64,000 nucleotides of DNA from JAAZKI01 sp012799905 (GCA_050949415.1 JBMNFR010000013.1:185748-249747), one strand, 5' to 3'. Shown: positions 1 to 9,133, counted from the stretch's first letter. The notes: generated by a model from the sequence alone, not told the origin. Made by a program: numbers and translations.

Positions 1-1
1 G

Positions 2-643
2 CATACGCTGCTCGCCCTCGACCATGTCGTCAGTCGGCGTTCCGGCCAACCCGATGACGACCTCGTCCTCGCCCTGGCTGTGCTTTGCCACGATTTTGGC
101 AAGCCGGCCACCACGGTCGCCCAATCGGATGGCCGCCTTACCAGTTATAACCACGAGGTCATCGGCGAAGACCGAGCCCGGTCGTTTATCACCCGCATCT
201 GGCGCCAGATTGACTTGCCAGGCAAGGTTCTTCCCTTGATTAGATGCCACATGCGGCCTATCGCCATGGTCTTAAACCAAGCCTCTGACAAGGCCTATCG
301 TCGGCTGGCAGTCGACGCCGGGCGCCTTGACCTGCTCGCCAAGCTGGTCGAATGCGACATCCTCGCCACGCTCCCTGCCGACCCTGACCAAGCCCTCGCC
401 CCGATTCGCGCCTTTGCTGAACGCGCCCATGCCCTTGATGTCGCCCACCAGCCTCCTGAGCCGCTTATCCGCGGCCGGGACCTGCTTGCCCGCGGCCTCA
501 CTCCGGGGCCGCACCTGGGAAAAATCCTCCAAGCCTGCTATGAGGCTCAACTCGACGGCGACTTCTCTGACCTCGCCCAGGGACTCGCCTGGCTGGACCA
601 GCACCCGGAACTGCTTGAACTGCCGGATGACGACACCCGGTGA
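2..643 (+). CDS. CCA-adding-type tRNA nucleotidyltransferase/HD protein, C-terminal part
   Basis: The reading frame is already open at the window edge, so the N-terminal catalytic part is missing. The visible 213 residues begin inside an HD domain: an H-T-L-L-A-L-D-H-V stretch is followed by an LCHDFGKP motif, the metal-binding His-Asp of this fold. The C-terminus carries the pattern LIRGRDLLARGL-PGP-LGKIL followed by AQLDGDF. That is the usual tail of bacterial CCA-adding enzymes and their HD relatives, where it binds the tRNA elbow. The expected role is 3'-CCA repair of tRNA in the cytoplasm. The gene converges on the ROK kinase, with 29 bp between the two stops. The missing N-terminus prevents a firm distinction between a true CCA enzyme and an HD-only relative. 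Confidence 0.75.
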   Translation, partial: HTLLALDHVVSRRSGQPDDDLVLALAVLCHDFGKPATTVAQSDGRLTSYNHEVIGEDRARSFITRIWRQIDLPGKVLPLIRCHMRPIAMVLNQASDKAYRRLAVDAGRLDLLAKLVECDILATLPADPDQALAPIRAFAERAHALDVAHQPPEPLIRGRDLLARGLTPGPHLGKILQACYEAQLDGDFSDLAQGLAWLDQHPELLELPDDDTR

Positions 644-672
644 CACGCGGTCAACGCCCGCGACGGGATACT

Positions 673-1578
673 TCAATTTGGTGCTGGCAATGCGTACAGC
701 GCCACGGTCACGGCTGCTTGTGCACCCAGACTTTCGCCCAGCGCTGAAGGGACGATTCGGCAGGCTGCCAAGGGTCCTGGCAGCGCTTCCCGGGCCAGCT
801 CCTCCCGCATCGCCGCGTCCAGCCATTGGCCGCTGCGCGTATAAATGCTTCCCAGCACGATCATTTCCGGGTTCAGCAAATCAATGATGATGGCCAGAGT
901 GCGACCCAGCCAGCGACCGCTTTCTTGTAGGATAGCAAGCGCTTCCGGGACGCCTTCAGCAGCCAGGCGGGCCACTTCTTTAGCGTCCGGAGAGGGATGG
1001 CCAGGAATGCGACCGGCCGCCAGGCGGGCAATGCCGCCGCCGCTGCAGAATCCCTCGCAGGAGCCTTCCTTGCCGTAACCAATCGGGCCAGTCGGCGCCA
1101 GGCGGACATGGCCGATTTCCCCGGCATCGCCAGTCGTCCCTTCATACAACCGGCCGTCAAGGATCAAACCAGCGCCCAGGCCGGTGCCATGCGTCAGGAA
1201 AACCATGGACTGCGTGCCTTGCCCAGCGCCAAACTGCCATTCGGCCAAGGCGCCAGCATTGGCATCATTCATTAAATATCCCTGGCCGCCAAAATGCTCA
1301 ACGAGCCAAGCGACGATCGGAACGCGGTCCCACCCGGGCAGGTTCGGCGGCGACAAAATCAGCCCAGCAGCCGAATCAAGCGGCCCGCCGCACGCAATTC
1401 CAAAGCGCGGCGCTGGGCCGGGCGCCAAAGACGCTGTCGCCTCACGTACTGCTTCCAAGGTCGACGACACTGAACCGGTCGGAAAAGCGATGGTCGACTC
1501 TATGCAGCCGCTGTCGTCAGCCCGCGAAACAGAACACGTTGTGCCGCCAAGGTTGACACCAATGATCACGCTGCCCAC
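673..1578 (-). CDS. ROK family sugar kinase
   Basis: This 301-residue cytoplasmic sugar kinase of the ROK family is expected to use ATP to phosphorylate a hexose or N-acetylhexosamine. The N-terminal phosphate loop GVNLGGT lies at residues 7-13, the catalytic base is Asp105 in LMNDANAGALAEW, and a second phosphate loop GTGLGAGL lies at 131-138. EIGH follows at 154-157. The classical ROK zinc motif CxCGxxGCxE is absent: this position reads GYGKEGSCEGFCSGGG, which leaves only two cysteines. The start codon is GTG, preceded by AGGGTAGG. It lies 40 bp downstream of mtlD on the same strand, so the two probably form an operon for hexose or hexitol use. The sugar substrate cannot be read from sequence. 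Confidence 0.85.
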   Translation of the reverse strand: MGSVIIGVNLGGTTCSVSRADDSGCIESTIAFPTGSVSSTLEAVREATASLAPGPAPRFGIACGGPLDSAAGLILSPPNLPGWDRVPIVAWLVEHFGGQGYLMNDANAGALAEWQFGAGQGTQSMVFLTHGTGLGAGLILDGRLYEGTTGDAGEIGHVRLAPTGPIGYGKEGSCEGFCSGGGIARLAAGRIPGHPSPDAKEVARLAAEGVPEALAILQESGRWLGRTLAIIIDLLNPEMIVLGSIYTRSGQWLDAAMREELAREALPGPLAACRIVPSALGESLGAQAAVTVALYALPAPN

Positions 1579-1605
1579 CCTACCCTATCTGCGCTGTCGA
1601 GAAGG

Positions 1606-1627
1606 CTGCCGTGCCTGCTCACGGCAG
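1606..1627 (-). other. Perfect hairpin across the mtlD stop codon
   Basis: CTGCCGTG (1606-1613) and CACGGCAG (1620-1627) form a perfect 8-bp stem with a six-base loop that contains part of the mtlD stop codon (1619-1621). There is no T-run, so it is not a normal intrinsic terminator. Its place between two co-directional genes suggests an mRNA processing, stability or coupling element, which is inference. Confidence 0.4.
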
Positions 1628-2803
1628 AGCCTTTGGATTCTGGCATAGTTTTCCATAGGCATCCATGACCAGCTGGCCAAGGACGCTTCCCGGCGCCACG
1701 CCAGACACTTCGAATAGAGCCTGTTCCGGACCTTTTTCCTTAATCGCGGCCTGGAGCTTCTCGGCGCTGGGATCGCCAGCCGGCGCAAACAGCAATGCCG
1801 CCGCCATGCCCCAAGCCAGATGCACGGGCTTCTCGCCGCATTGGCAGACCAGGTTGGCAGCGCCGGTCAGACGGTCTTCGGCCGCCAGCTTGCGCACGGG
1901 GTCACGTCCAAGGCGGAAAATCGTGTCGCCCAGCATCCGGTTGGCGAAGCGCCCCAGCAGGTCATCGACGTGCGCGTTAAGCCAAGCCGGGTCAGCGTTG
2001 AATGCCGCGCTGATGCCCTTGACGCTTTCTTGCAGGCCAGCCAGCATAAAGCCGCGCACCGCCAAATCAGCCACCGCTTCATAGCCCAGCTCGTATCCAT
2101 GCAGGTAACCCACGTAGGCCATCAGGGCATGGCCGCAATTGTGAATGTAGAGCTTGCGAGCCGTGAACACGCCGAAGTCGTCATATGCCGTCATCGCGCT
2201 GATCGTCGGAATCGACCCGACAAAGCCCGTGCGGTCAACCGGCAGCTCCTTGTACGGCTCGACTCGAACCAGACTGACGTCCCGAGCCCGCATCTCCGGC
2301 GTCGGCACTGGCACCATCCGACCAATGACCGTATCGACGAAGCCGGTCTTTTCCTGGACGTAACTCAGGGCTTCCGGTGGCGTCACTGCTGTCACCAGGT
2401 CACGCACATGCGCAGCCGCGCCATGCAAATTCTCGCAAATGATGAAATTGATCGGCGCGGCGCCGGCTGCTGCCCGCCGAGCCAGGCCGACAGCCAGATT
2501 CGGGACAATGAACTTGAGGGCATTGGCGCCCACGGCAGTGGCGCCGATCTCCGCCTCAGCAACCGCGGTCGCCACGGCGTCGACATCGCTGCTGCTGACC
2601 GCCCGCACCGGCCCAATCTCAAAGCTCTCGACGCCGGCGTTGCTGACTGCCTCCAAGCGATATTTCCGGTCGCGGTTCAAAGCGGCCATCAGTTCTTCAT
2701 CGACGTCGACAAATACGACCTCGTATCCTGATTCGCAAAACAACTGGCCAATAAAACCACGGCCAATATTGCCGCCCCCGAAAATCACCGCACGCTTTGT
2801 CAT
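1619..2803 (-). CDS. mtlD: Mannitol-1-phosphate 5-dehydrogenase
   Basis: This 394-residue NAD-dependent polyol-phosphate dehydrogenase should interconvert mannitol 1-phosphate and fructose 6-phosphate in the cytoplasm. The Rossmann motif FGGGNIGRGF sits at residues 8-17 and an acidic strand end, VFVDVD, follows, consistent with NAD binding. The C-terminal half contains the family pattern KLYIHNCGHALMAYVGYL. The length matches the usual MtlD of about 380 residues. I chose the ATG at 2803 because it begins MTKRAVIFGGGNIGRGF; the frame is open further upstream but that extension lacks family similarity. No PTS transporter is adjacent, so the mannitol phosphate may be made by another route, or the enzyme may run in the reductive direction. 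Confidence 0.92.
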   Translation of the reverse strand: MTKRAVIFGGGNIGRGFIGQLFCESGYEVVFVDVDEELMAALNRDRKYRLEAVSNAGVESFEIGPVRAVSSSDVDAVATAVAEAEIGATAVGANALKFIVPNLAVGLARRAAAGAAPINFIICENLHGAAAHVRDLVTAVTPPEALSYVQEKTGFVDTVIGRMVPVPTPEMRARDVSLVRVEPYKELPVDRTGFVGSIPTISAMTAYDDFGVFTARKLYIHNCGHALMAYVGYLHGYELGYEAVADLAVRGFMLAGLQESVKGISAAFNADPAWLNAHVDDLLGRFANRMLGDTIFRLGRDPVRKLAAEDRLTGAANLVCQCGEKPVHLAWGMAAALLFAPAGDPSAEKLQAAIKEKGPEQALFEVSGVAPGSVLGQLVMDAYGKLCQNPKALP

Positions 2804-2901
2804 CGTACCCAAGCCTTGTCGTCTGTTTGTTAAAATTTTATTGAATGTGTATTGTCTCAAAACCCGGAAAAGTCATGCCTAGCGCTGCCTCAGTCCCACG
2901 G

Positions 2902-3369
2902 TCATGGGGCTTTCTTCAATTCAATCAACAATGTCGTCGTTTTTTTGACTTCCATGCGCTTGACTGTGCGCATATCAAAGGCGCGGTCGTCCTGCTTGAT
3001 AGTCAGAGCGAGGCCTTCTGGAATGCTATCTGCCGACCAGCTCAAAACAATGGCCTGGTTTCCTTCCGGCTGGCATTGCAGCTTCCACTCTTGCGGCAGG
3101 TCAAGGCCACGGATGTCCTTGTACAGCAAAGGCAGCTTTGGGTTGGGGCTCGTAAAGCCGACATAGCCGGTCTGCATGCCCGGAGGCGGCGCGAAAATGT
3201 CAATCTTGCGGTCATAGGCGCTGGTAGCGCCATCCTGGCACCCAAGAAAAACCTCGCCGATGTGCGCCCTCTGCAGCTGTAATTTAAGCTCAAAGCCCTG
3301 TCCGGAGACGACAGCGGCCAAACCGAATATGCCAGCCAAAAACAGATAATGAAAACTTGAACGGATCAT
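2902..3369 (-). CDS. Small secreted protein of unknown function
   Basis: This 155-residue protein has a Sec signal peptide: a short basic start (MIRSSFHYLF) and a hydrophobic core, with likely cleavage after VVSGQG. The mature part is rich in beta-strand-like alternation and ends in a KKTTTLLIELKKAP tail. It matches no enzyme family I recognise. A pattern such as DIFAPPPGMQTGYVGF followed by LSWSADSIPEGLALTIK is reminiscent of small extracellular beta-sandwich proteins of PVC bacteria. The start is ATG 3369, because a GGAGG lies five bases upstream. An in-frame TTG further upstream would place that ribosome-binding site inside the gene. It is 98 bp upstream of mtlD on the same strand and may be co-transcribed. 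Confidence 0.6.
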   Translation of the reverse strand: MIRSSFHYLFLAGIFGLAAVVSGQGFELKLQLQRAHIGEVFLGCQDGATSAYDRKIDIFAPPPGMQTGYVGFTSPNPKLPLLYKDIRGLDLPQEWKLQCQPEGNQAIVLSWSADSIPEGLALTIKQDDRAFDMRTVKRMEVKKTTTLLIELKKAP

Positions 3370-3540
3370 AACTGCCTCCAAATGTTAACAACGACCGCCA
3401 AAGGCGCTCGGAACCCGACCGGTGGCCTAACGCCGAAAGACCGGATAGATATGCGTAGCGCATCTATCCGGAATACGCTACAAAAAATAATGCCAGGGAC
3501 AATAAAATCAACTACCCACGCCGTAAAAGCCGGGAACCGA

Positions 3541-3899
3541 TGCAATCGGTCAACCGATTGACACTCGGAGTTCCGGAAAGTTGCGGCGTTAGGCGCCCAG
3601 GATAAGACACTTTAGTGGACAGTAGACAATGGACGCCAGTGGACTTTAATGGACGTTAGTAGACGATGGACTGCGGACAGAAGTGGACATGGTGGAGAGT
3701 GGACGTGGACAGAAGTAGACATAGTGGACGGCGGCTGCGGTATCGTATGTAGTTCAAGCTTAGGCTTGCTGTATGTTTCGCACTTTTAGCGTTTCTGTCG
3801 CTGTGCGTCTATGAACGCGGTGGACATAGCGGACAGCGTAGCCCAAGCTCACTCTCGCCCCTCGCCCCTCGCCCCTCGTATCAATGGCTGACCGCTTAC
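3541..3899. mobile_element. MITE-like element, copy 1, with 7-bp target duplication
   Basis: This non-coding element of about 359 bp has imperfect terminal inverted repeats. The left end reads GCAATCGGTCAACCGATTGA and the right end is the reverse complement of GTAAGCGGTCAGCCATTGA. It is flanked by the exact direct repeat GAACCGA (3534-3540 and 3900-3906). The interior is full of TGGAC words, such as GTGGACAGTAGACAATGGAC, and ends with three CGCCCCT-type heptamers. A second copy lies at 52700-52992 in the same orientation. Relative to that copy, this one has an extra segment around 3740-3830 that includes one hairpin of the CAAGC/GCTTG palindrome family. No open reading frame is present. Confidence 0.75.
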
Positions 3900-3933
3900 G
3901 AACCGACACGGACTGTCGCCGGCCTGGCAACGC

Positions 3934-5223
3934 CTATTTCTTCGCAGCTGCCGCCATTTTAGCCGCGGCCTGTTCCGGTGTCATAACGCCGGCAAACATA
4001 TTTTGCGTCGTATTTTTGTGTTCCACGGCCAGGCGCGGCGTCAGATATTGGTCATAATACGGTTGCAGGGACGAAGCCGCTTTCAGCATGACGTAGGCTT
4101 GCCGCGTCGGCCCGGGGAGTTTCGCCTCCTGTTCCGGGGTTGTAACCAGCGCTGGAATGCGTCCGCCCTCGCACCATTCTGTCACCACCTGGTCATCGGT
4201 GAGGTAGCGCAGCAATTCGATTGCCAGTTCCGGATGCTTGCAGGATGATGTAACCGCAAAGCCGCAGTTGATGCCGCCAAGCACAGCGCTGGCATCGCCT
4301 TTGCCGTCAGCAACGACCGGAAACGGCACCGCTTGCATACGCTCCAAAAATGCCGGCTGTTCGTCTTTCACGCGGGCGACCACCCAGCCGCCCATCAGGA
4401 GCATGGCGGCCTTGCCGGAAACGAAACGCGTCCTGGCCGGGCCGTCATCCAAGCCATTGAAGCCGACCGGGAAAGCCTCGGCCTCAATCAAGCCGCGCAG
4501 CAATTCCCCGGCCCGCACAAAGGCCGGGTCCGCAAAACTGGCGTTGTTGCGGCCATGCGCGGCATCCAGGAAAAGCTCGGTACCGCCGCAACGGTTCGCC
4601 AGGTAGCAGAAATAAAAAGCCCCGGGCCACTGTTTCATATTTCCCAGTGCGCATGGGTCCAGGCCAGCAGCGCGGAAAACCTTGCACAGACGCAGCAAGT
4701 CATCGTAAGTCTTAGGAAATTCAACTCCATGCTGCGCAAACAAGTCGGCATTGCACCACAACATCACGGCTGACAAATCCAGCGGAACCGCGTAAAGGCG
4801 GCCCTCAAACCGGCAAAGGTCTAAAGCCTGGTCAATAAAACGGCTTCCCCAGCCGTCTTTATTGAAAACGGAGCTCAAGTCAATAACTTTTCCGGCCCGC
4901 GCATATTCCCCTAGCGGCCCGCCCCCCCAGGTAAACATCACATCCGGCGGCGAGCCACTGGCAATCTCAACCGCCAGCTTCGTCTTATAAGCGTCGTTTT
5001 CAAACTCCTGGATTTCCACCCGGCAGCCCGGATTGGCAGCTTCAAAGCGACTGACCGCACGCGACAAAATCTCCCGCGGCCCGCTGTAATTCAAGATATG
5101 CCAAAAACGCAATGTCACCGCGCCTTCGCCATCCCCCGATTTGGCCGCCTGCTCACGCTTGCCACAACCGGTCAACGCTAATACTGCCGCCAGAACCACC
5201 GCCATTCGACACTTGCCATTCAT
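3934..5223 (-). CDS. ABC transporter sugar-binding lipoprotein (family 1)
   Basis: This 429-residue extracytoplasmic solute-binding protein should deliver an oligosaccharide or sugar to an ABC importer. The N-terminus is a lipoprotein signal with lipobox LALTGC and acylated Cys20. The mature start VTLRFWHILNYSGPREIL is typical of cluster D sugar-binding proteins. MLLMGGWVVARV and GGINCGFAVTSSCKHPELAIELLRYL follow as the hinge and lobe signatures. The second of two nearby ATGs (5223) is preferred: GAGGA lies seven bases before it but abuts the first ATG at 5229. No permease or ATPase genes are adjacent, so partners must be encoded elsewhere. The gene is divergent from the secreted protein at 5407 across an AT-rich 180-bp spacer. 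Confidence 0.88.
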   Translation of the reverse strand: MNGKCRMAVVLAAVLALTGCGKREQAAKSGDGEGAVTLRFWHILNYSGPREILSRAVSRFEAANPGCRVEIQEFENDAYKTKLAVEIASGSPPDVMFTWGGGPLGEYARAGKVIDLSSVFNKDGWGSRFIDQALDLCRFEGRLYAVPLDLSAVMLWCNADLFAQHGVEFPKTYDDLLRLCKVFRAAGLDPCALGNMKQWPGAFYFCYLANRCGGTELFLDAAHGRNNASFADPAFVRAGELLRGLIEAEAFPVGFNGLDDGPARTRFVSGKAAMLLMGGWVVARVKDEQPAFLERMQAVPFPVVADGKGDASAVLGGINCGFAVTSSCKHPELAIELLRYLTDDQVVTEWCEGGRIPALVTTPEQEAKLPGPTRQAYVMLKAASSLQPYYDQYLTPRLAVEHKNTTQNMFAGVMTPEQAAAKMAAAAKK

Positions 5224-5406
5224 AGTCATTCCTCAAATAGTTAGTAAACGCTAAAACTGCGACCAGGACAAAATTTCATCTTTTAATAATAATATTACCG
5301 CCGTTTGCAGATTTTTCCCCTTTGACAGAGTAAATTAACCTTATTTTACATATTCTGCCCAATTCACCCTATATTCATATCCTTACAAATTCATTGCTTA
5401 AGCACC

Positions 5407-7632
5407 ATGGCGCGAATCCTCCTTTGCACAATGTTGATTTCGACTCTGGCCGTCAGCCTTATCTCAGCCGCACCGGCAGCTTGGCAGGAATCCACGGCGC
5501 CGGTGCGTTTGCGCATTGAACGGCCCAGCCGACCTCATTCGCAGCTTCTCGTCCCAGTGCCTACGGAATGGTCGGCGGCCTACAAAGGCGTGCTGGCGTT
5601 CACTGACCAGGGCGCTCCCCTGCCAGCTTCGCCCATCCTGGCCGGCGGAAACCTAGTTGCCGTCGCAGTCAATGCCCAAGGCCAATTCACTGTCCGGCCA
5701 CCTGCAGCGACCAACCAAAATGACATTGCGCCGCCCAAGCCCGAAATTTCCATTTACTTATTTCCGACGCCGCCAGCCCAGCCCCGGCCCTACGACGGCA
5801 AGACCGTGGTGACGGTCGACCGCCAAAACCGCACCCTCACCACCAGGGCCTTTACCGCAACGGAAATGCTGCGTCTGTTTTCGTCGTCAGGACGCCGCCG
5901 CGGTCGACAGCTTACCGGCCTGGTCGAAAGCTTCGGCCAATTGCCGGAACGGGACAACTGGAAGCATTTTCCCGAAAGCCACAACGCCGCTGCCATGCTT
6001 CACTGGGAAGCATCCTGGCTGGCGACCGCCAGCACTGAAGTCGCGTTCGGCGCTGATCAGACCCACACGGCGTGGACTATCTTGGTTGATGGACGCGTCG
6101 CAGCCTCGTGGCAGGACGGCGAGCCGCGAGCCGGCGGCGGCGCCTTCGGCCCCAAACTGCTTCTGGAGCCAGGGCTCCACACTATCCAAATGCTCGTTGT
6201 GCAAAAACCGGATGAGTCCCTCCCCAACTGCCTCATCCGCACCGCCACTGGAAAACCTGCTGGAGACGCATTGAGCGGGCTGCTGCCGGCCTTCCGCCCG
6301 GAATGGCTCGGCGCCGAAAGCAACGGCAAAGCCGAAAGTAACCTGCATACCATCATCACCCCGGACACGACGTACCGCTTCCGGGCGACCGATAACGCTA
6401 TCAGCGCCTTCACTGTGGCTCTTGACGCTGACGGCGCCACCCGATCCTATCGCGACCTTAGCGGTCGAGAATTGACCGTGACTGCCGATGGCTTGCTGCT
6501 CTGCCCAGCCGGCCAGACGCCGACAGCCGTCATCAGCAAAGGAACGACCCGACTGACTTTCCCCGGCCGACGGCATTGGCAGGCCGGAACCCTGGTCAAC
6601 GGCCGAATCCGCCTGGACGACCTGCCAACCGTCCTCCCGCACGCCGAGCCGCTGTCTTTCAACCTACGCCTGGAGTGGCAGGAGATGCTGCCGGAAGCCG
6701 TCATGCAGGCCTTGCAAGTCACCGTTGTCCAGACGGACGGGAAAGGCGCCGGGCTTGCGACCAGCACGGCAGCCGTCACTAACAATGGCGCCATTTCCGG
6801 CTTGTCCATGCCCCTTGATGATGCTTGCCGACAGGTGACCGTCACCTGCGGCCTGCCAGACTACCTCGCCCTGGCGCCACTGACCCTGACCGTGCTGCGG
6901 CCGGGCGATTCTCTGGCGGGTCTGAACGCCATCGGCGTCAACGTGTTCCTGCATGGTAACCGGGCTATTTTCGTCTGCAACCCGCTTCCCCAATCGCCTC
7001 TCGCCAGCGATAAGCCGGCGATATCAAGCGCCAATCCTTCGCTCCGCATCGCCTTGCTTGACGACTTCATGGCCACAGCCACCGCGCCCGGGGCAGAGCT
7101 GCTGCCGGAAACCGTGATGGAGACGGCCTTGCAGCAGGAAACCCCGGCGCTGCAAATCACCCGCGTCCTAGCCGTCAACCCACCTGGGGCCACTTCTCGC
7201 CTGGCGCCCTGGGAAGCCTTGGCCGCCGCCCACGACCTGCGCCCGGAGATGATGATCCTGGCCATCGGCGCCCTGCCCCTGGCAGATGGCATGGACCCGC
7301 GGGAATGGTCAAGCCACCTTCTTTTCGCCGCCCAAAGCAGCCTGGCCGCAGATATCGTTCCGGTTCTGGTCGCCCTGCCCGCGCTGCCGGCTATCGACCC
7401 GGCGAGCAGCCGCTTAGCCGCCCTCTACACTAAAGAAATCGGCCTTGCACTCGGCCTGCCGGTACTGGACCTCCATTCCCGCCGCCTGGCTGACGCCGAC
7501 AGCTTGACTTCATGGTTCCAACCCGGCGCACCTGCGCCGGCAACTCCTAATGACCAGGCCAGACATTGGCTGGCCGCTACCGCCGCCAAGGCCTTCCAGC
7601 AAAGTATCCGCCCTGACCAGGTGAATCCGTAA
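5407..7632 (+). CDS. Large secreted protein with SGNH-hydrolase-like C-terminal region
   Basis: This 741-residue protein has a Sec signal peptide (core LLCTMLISTLAVSLISAAPA). The first 450 residues read as beta-rich modules; the segment WTILVDGRVAASW followed by GLHTIQMLVVQ resembles a carbohydrate-binding sandwich. The last 150 residues (MMILAIGALPLADGMDP, then ADIVPVLVALPALPA and GLPVLDLHSRRLAD) follow the strand and helix order of an SGNH/GDSL esterase. The expected N-terminal GDS serine block is not evident, so catalysis is doubtful. It is 23 bp upstream of a processive glycosyltransferase and is probably co-transcribed with it. It may be an export- or modification-associated factor for the polymer made by that enzyme, which is inference. 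Confidence 0.6.
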   Translation: MARILLCTMLISTLAVSLISAAPAAWQESTAPVRLRIERPSRPHSQLLVPVPTEWSAAYKGVLAFTDQGAPLPASPILAGGNLVAVAVNAQGQFTVRPPAATNQNDIAPPKPEISIYLFPTPPAQPRPYDGKTVVTVDRQNRTLTTRAFTATEMLRLFSSSGRRRGRQLTGLVESFGQLPERDNWKHFPESHNAAAMLHWEASWLATASTEVAFGADQTHTAWTILVDGRVAASWQDGEPRAGGGAFGPKLLLEPGLHTIQMLVVQKPDESLPNCLIRTATGKPAGDALSGLLPAFRPEWLGAESNGKAESNLHTIITPDTTYRFRATDNAISAFTVALDADGATRSYRDLSGRELTVTADGLLLCPAGQTPTAVISKGTTRLTFPGRRHWQAGTLVNGRIRLDDLPTVLPHAEPLSFNLRLEWQEMLPEAVMQALQVTVVQTDGKGAGLATSTAAVTNNGAISGLSMPLDDACRQVTVTCGLPDYLALAPLTLTVLRPGDSLAGLNAIGVNVFLHGNRAIFVCNPLPQSPLASDKPAISSANPSLRIALLDDFMATATAPGAELLPETVMETALQQETPALQITRVLAVNPPGATSRLAPWEALAAAHDLRPEMMILAIGALPLADGMDPREWSSHLLFAAQSSLAADIVPVLVALPALPAIDPASSRLAALYTKEIGLALGLPVLDLHSRRLADADSLTSWFQPGAPAPATPNDQARHWLAATAAKAFQQSIRPDQVNP

Positions 7633-7655
7633 AACCACTACCGGTGACTGCTGCC

Positions 7656-9101
7656 ATGCCGAAAAAAATCTGCGATCTCACTACCCACATCAGCCCTAAC
7701 CCGCTATCGCCACGCGGATTCCCCCAGGCTACCCTGAATCTCTGCCGCTGGCAGAAGTGGGCTATTGCCATCTTCCTCGTGATCACCGTAGTCTGGGCGC
7801 TGTTCGACTATCGCTCCGAGCTGTTCGTCCTCAACGCAGCCCTCACCATCTTCTATCTGCTCACCACCCTGTACCGGATGCTCATCATCGACCTCTCCCT
7901 GCGCAAACCGCGCGAAATGGTCATCACGCCGGAAGAAATGGCCGAACCACCTAACGGCAAGGAATGGCCGCGCTACATGATCATCTTGCCGATGTATCAC
8001 GAAGCCGCTGTCTTGCCGCAATTGGTCGAGGGACTAAAGAAACTCGATTATCCCAAAGACCGCCTCGAAATCCGCCTTCTGATTGAAGAGGATGACGATG
8101 AAACCATGCCGGTTGCCCGCGAACTCAACTTGGAGCCGCCGTTTGTCATCGTACCCATTCCCAAATCCTATCCACGCACCAAGCCCAAGGCCTGCAACGT
8201 CGGCATTGAATACGGCGAGGCCGATCTCCTCGTCATTTACGACGCTGAAGACCAGCCCGAACCCGACCAGCTCAAAAAAGCCGCAGTCGCCTTTTCCAAA
8301 TCAGCCAGCAATGTCGCCTGCATCCAGGCCAAGCTGGGATACTACAATTCCGACTGGAACCTGCTCACCAAATGCTTCACCGCCGAATACGCCACCTGGT
8401 TCGGACTCTGCCTGCCCGGGGTTGACAGCCTGCAAGCGCCCATCCCTCTCGGAGGAACCTCGAACCATTTCCGGCTTGACATCCTCCGGCAGGCCGGCGG
8501 GTGGGATGAGTATAATGTCACCGAGGACTGCGACCTCGGCCTGCGTCTGTTCGAGAATGGCTGGCGCACGCGCATCCTGGATTCAACCACCTGGGAACAG
8601 GCCTGCCCCAGCCTGCCGTTCTGGGTCAGGCAGCGTTCGCGCTGGGTCAAGGGCTACATCCAGACCTATCTGGTGCGAACCCGCGATTTCTGGGGCTTGC
8701 ACCGTCGCCTCGGCTTCTGGAACAGCGTTCAGTTCCACCTGCTCATTGGCGGCACCTTTGTCAGCCAGCTGATCAATCCCTTCTACTGGCTGATGACCAT
8801 CCTCTGGCTGACCGTCCGCCCCGAGGGCTTGGACTATTACTTCCCGCCGCTCATCTTTGCCATGGGCTCCTTCTGCCTCTTCGTCGGCAACTTCATCTTC
8901 GCCTACACTAGCGCTATCGCCTGCGTGCGCCGCGGCGTCGGACATCTGGCCCGCTACGGCCTGGTCATGCCAGCCTACTGGCTGATGATGAGCCTCGGCG
9001 CCTGGAAGGGCTTCCTGCAACTGTTCCATAAACCCCACCACTGGGAAAAAACCAAGCATTTCTCCGAGACTGACACTGGCCAACAACAGTCAACGACCTG
9101 A
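7656..9101 (+). CDS. Processive family-2 glycosyltransferase, membrane-bound
   Basis: This 481-residue glycosyltransferase has the cellulose/hyaluronan-synthase architecture. There are two N-terminal membrane segments (about residues 34-80), a cytosolic GT-A domain, then three or four C-terminal segments from about residue 350. Catalytic signatures are visible: DAED at about 196-199, TEDCD at about 289-293 and QRSRW at about 326-330. Together these mark a processive inverting enzyme that uses a nucleotide sugar and extrudes the chain. I prefer ATG 7656, because GGTGA lies eight bases upstream; an in-frame GTG at 7644 is the alternative. The polymer is not predictable. The neighbouring secreted protein and polytopic protein suggest a three-gene exopolysaccharide unit. 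Confidence 0.85.
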   Translation: MPKKICDLTTHISPNPLSPRGFPQATLNLCRWQKWAIAIFLVITVVWALFDYRSELFVLNAALTIFYLLTTLYRMLIIDLSLRKPREMVITPEEMAEPPNGKEWPRYMIILPMYHEAAVLPQLVEGLKKLDYPKDRLEIRLLIEEDDDETMPVARELNLEPPFVIVPIPKSYPRTKPKACNVGIEYGEADLLVIYDAEDQPEPDQLKKAAVAFSKSASNVACIQAKLGYYNSDWNLLTKCFTAEYATWFGLCLPGVDSLQAPIPLGGTSNHFRLDILRQAGGWDEYNVTEDCDLGLRLFENGWRTRILDSTTWEQACPSLPFWVRQRSRWVKGYIQTYLVRTRDFWGLHRRLGFWNSVQFHLLIGGTFVSQLINPFYWLMTILWLTVRPEGLDYYFPPLIFAMGSFCLFVGNFIFAYTSAIACVRRGVGHLARYGLVMPAYWLMMSLGAWKGFLQLFHKPHHWEKTKHFSETDTGQQQSTT

Positions 9102-9133
9102 TTCCGCACCGGCTTATTGATTCCTCATCATAC

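Noticed and set aside
272..826. Minus-strand frame overlapping the HD protein gene
   Set aside because: It has no ribosome site and no family pattern, and lies antisense to a well-supported gene. Similar antisense frames throughout the GC-rich part were dropped for the same reason.
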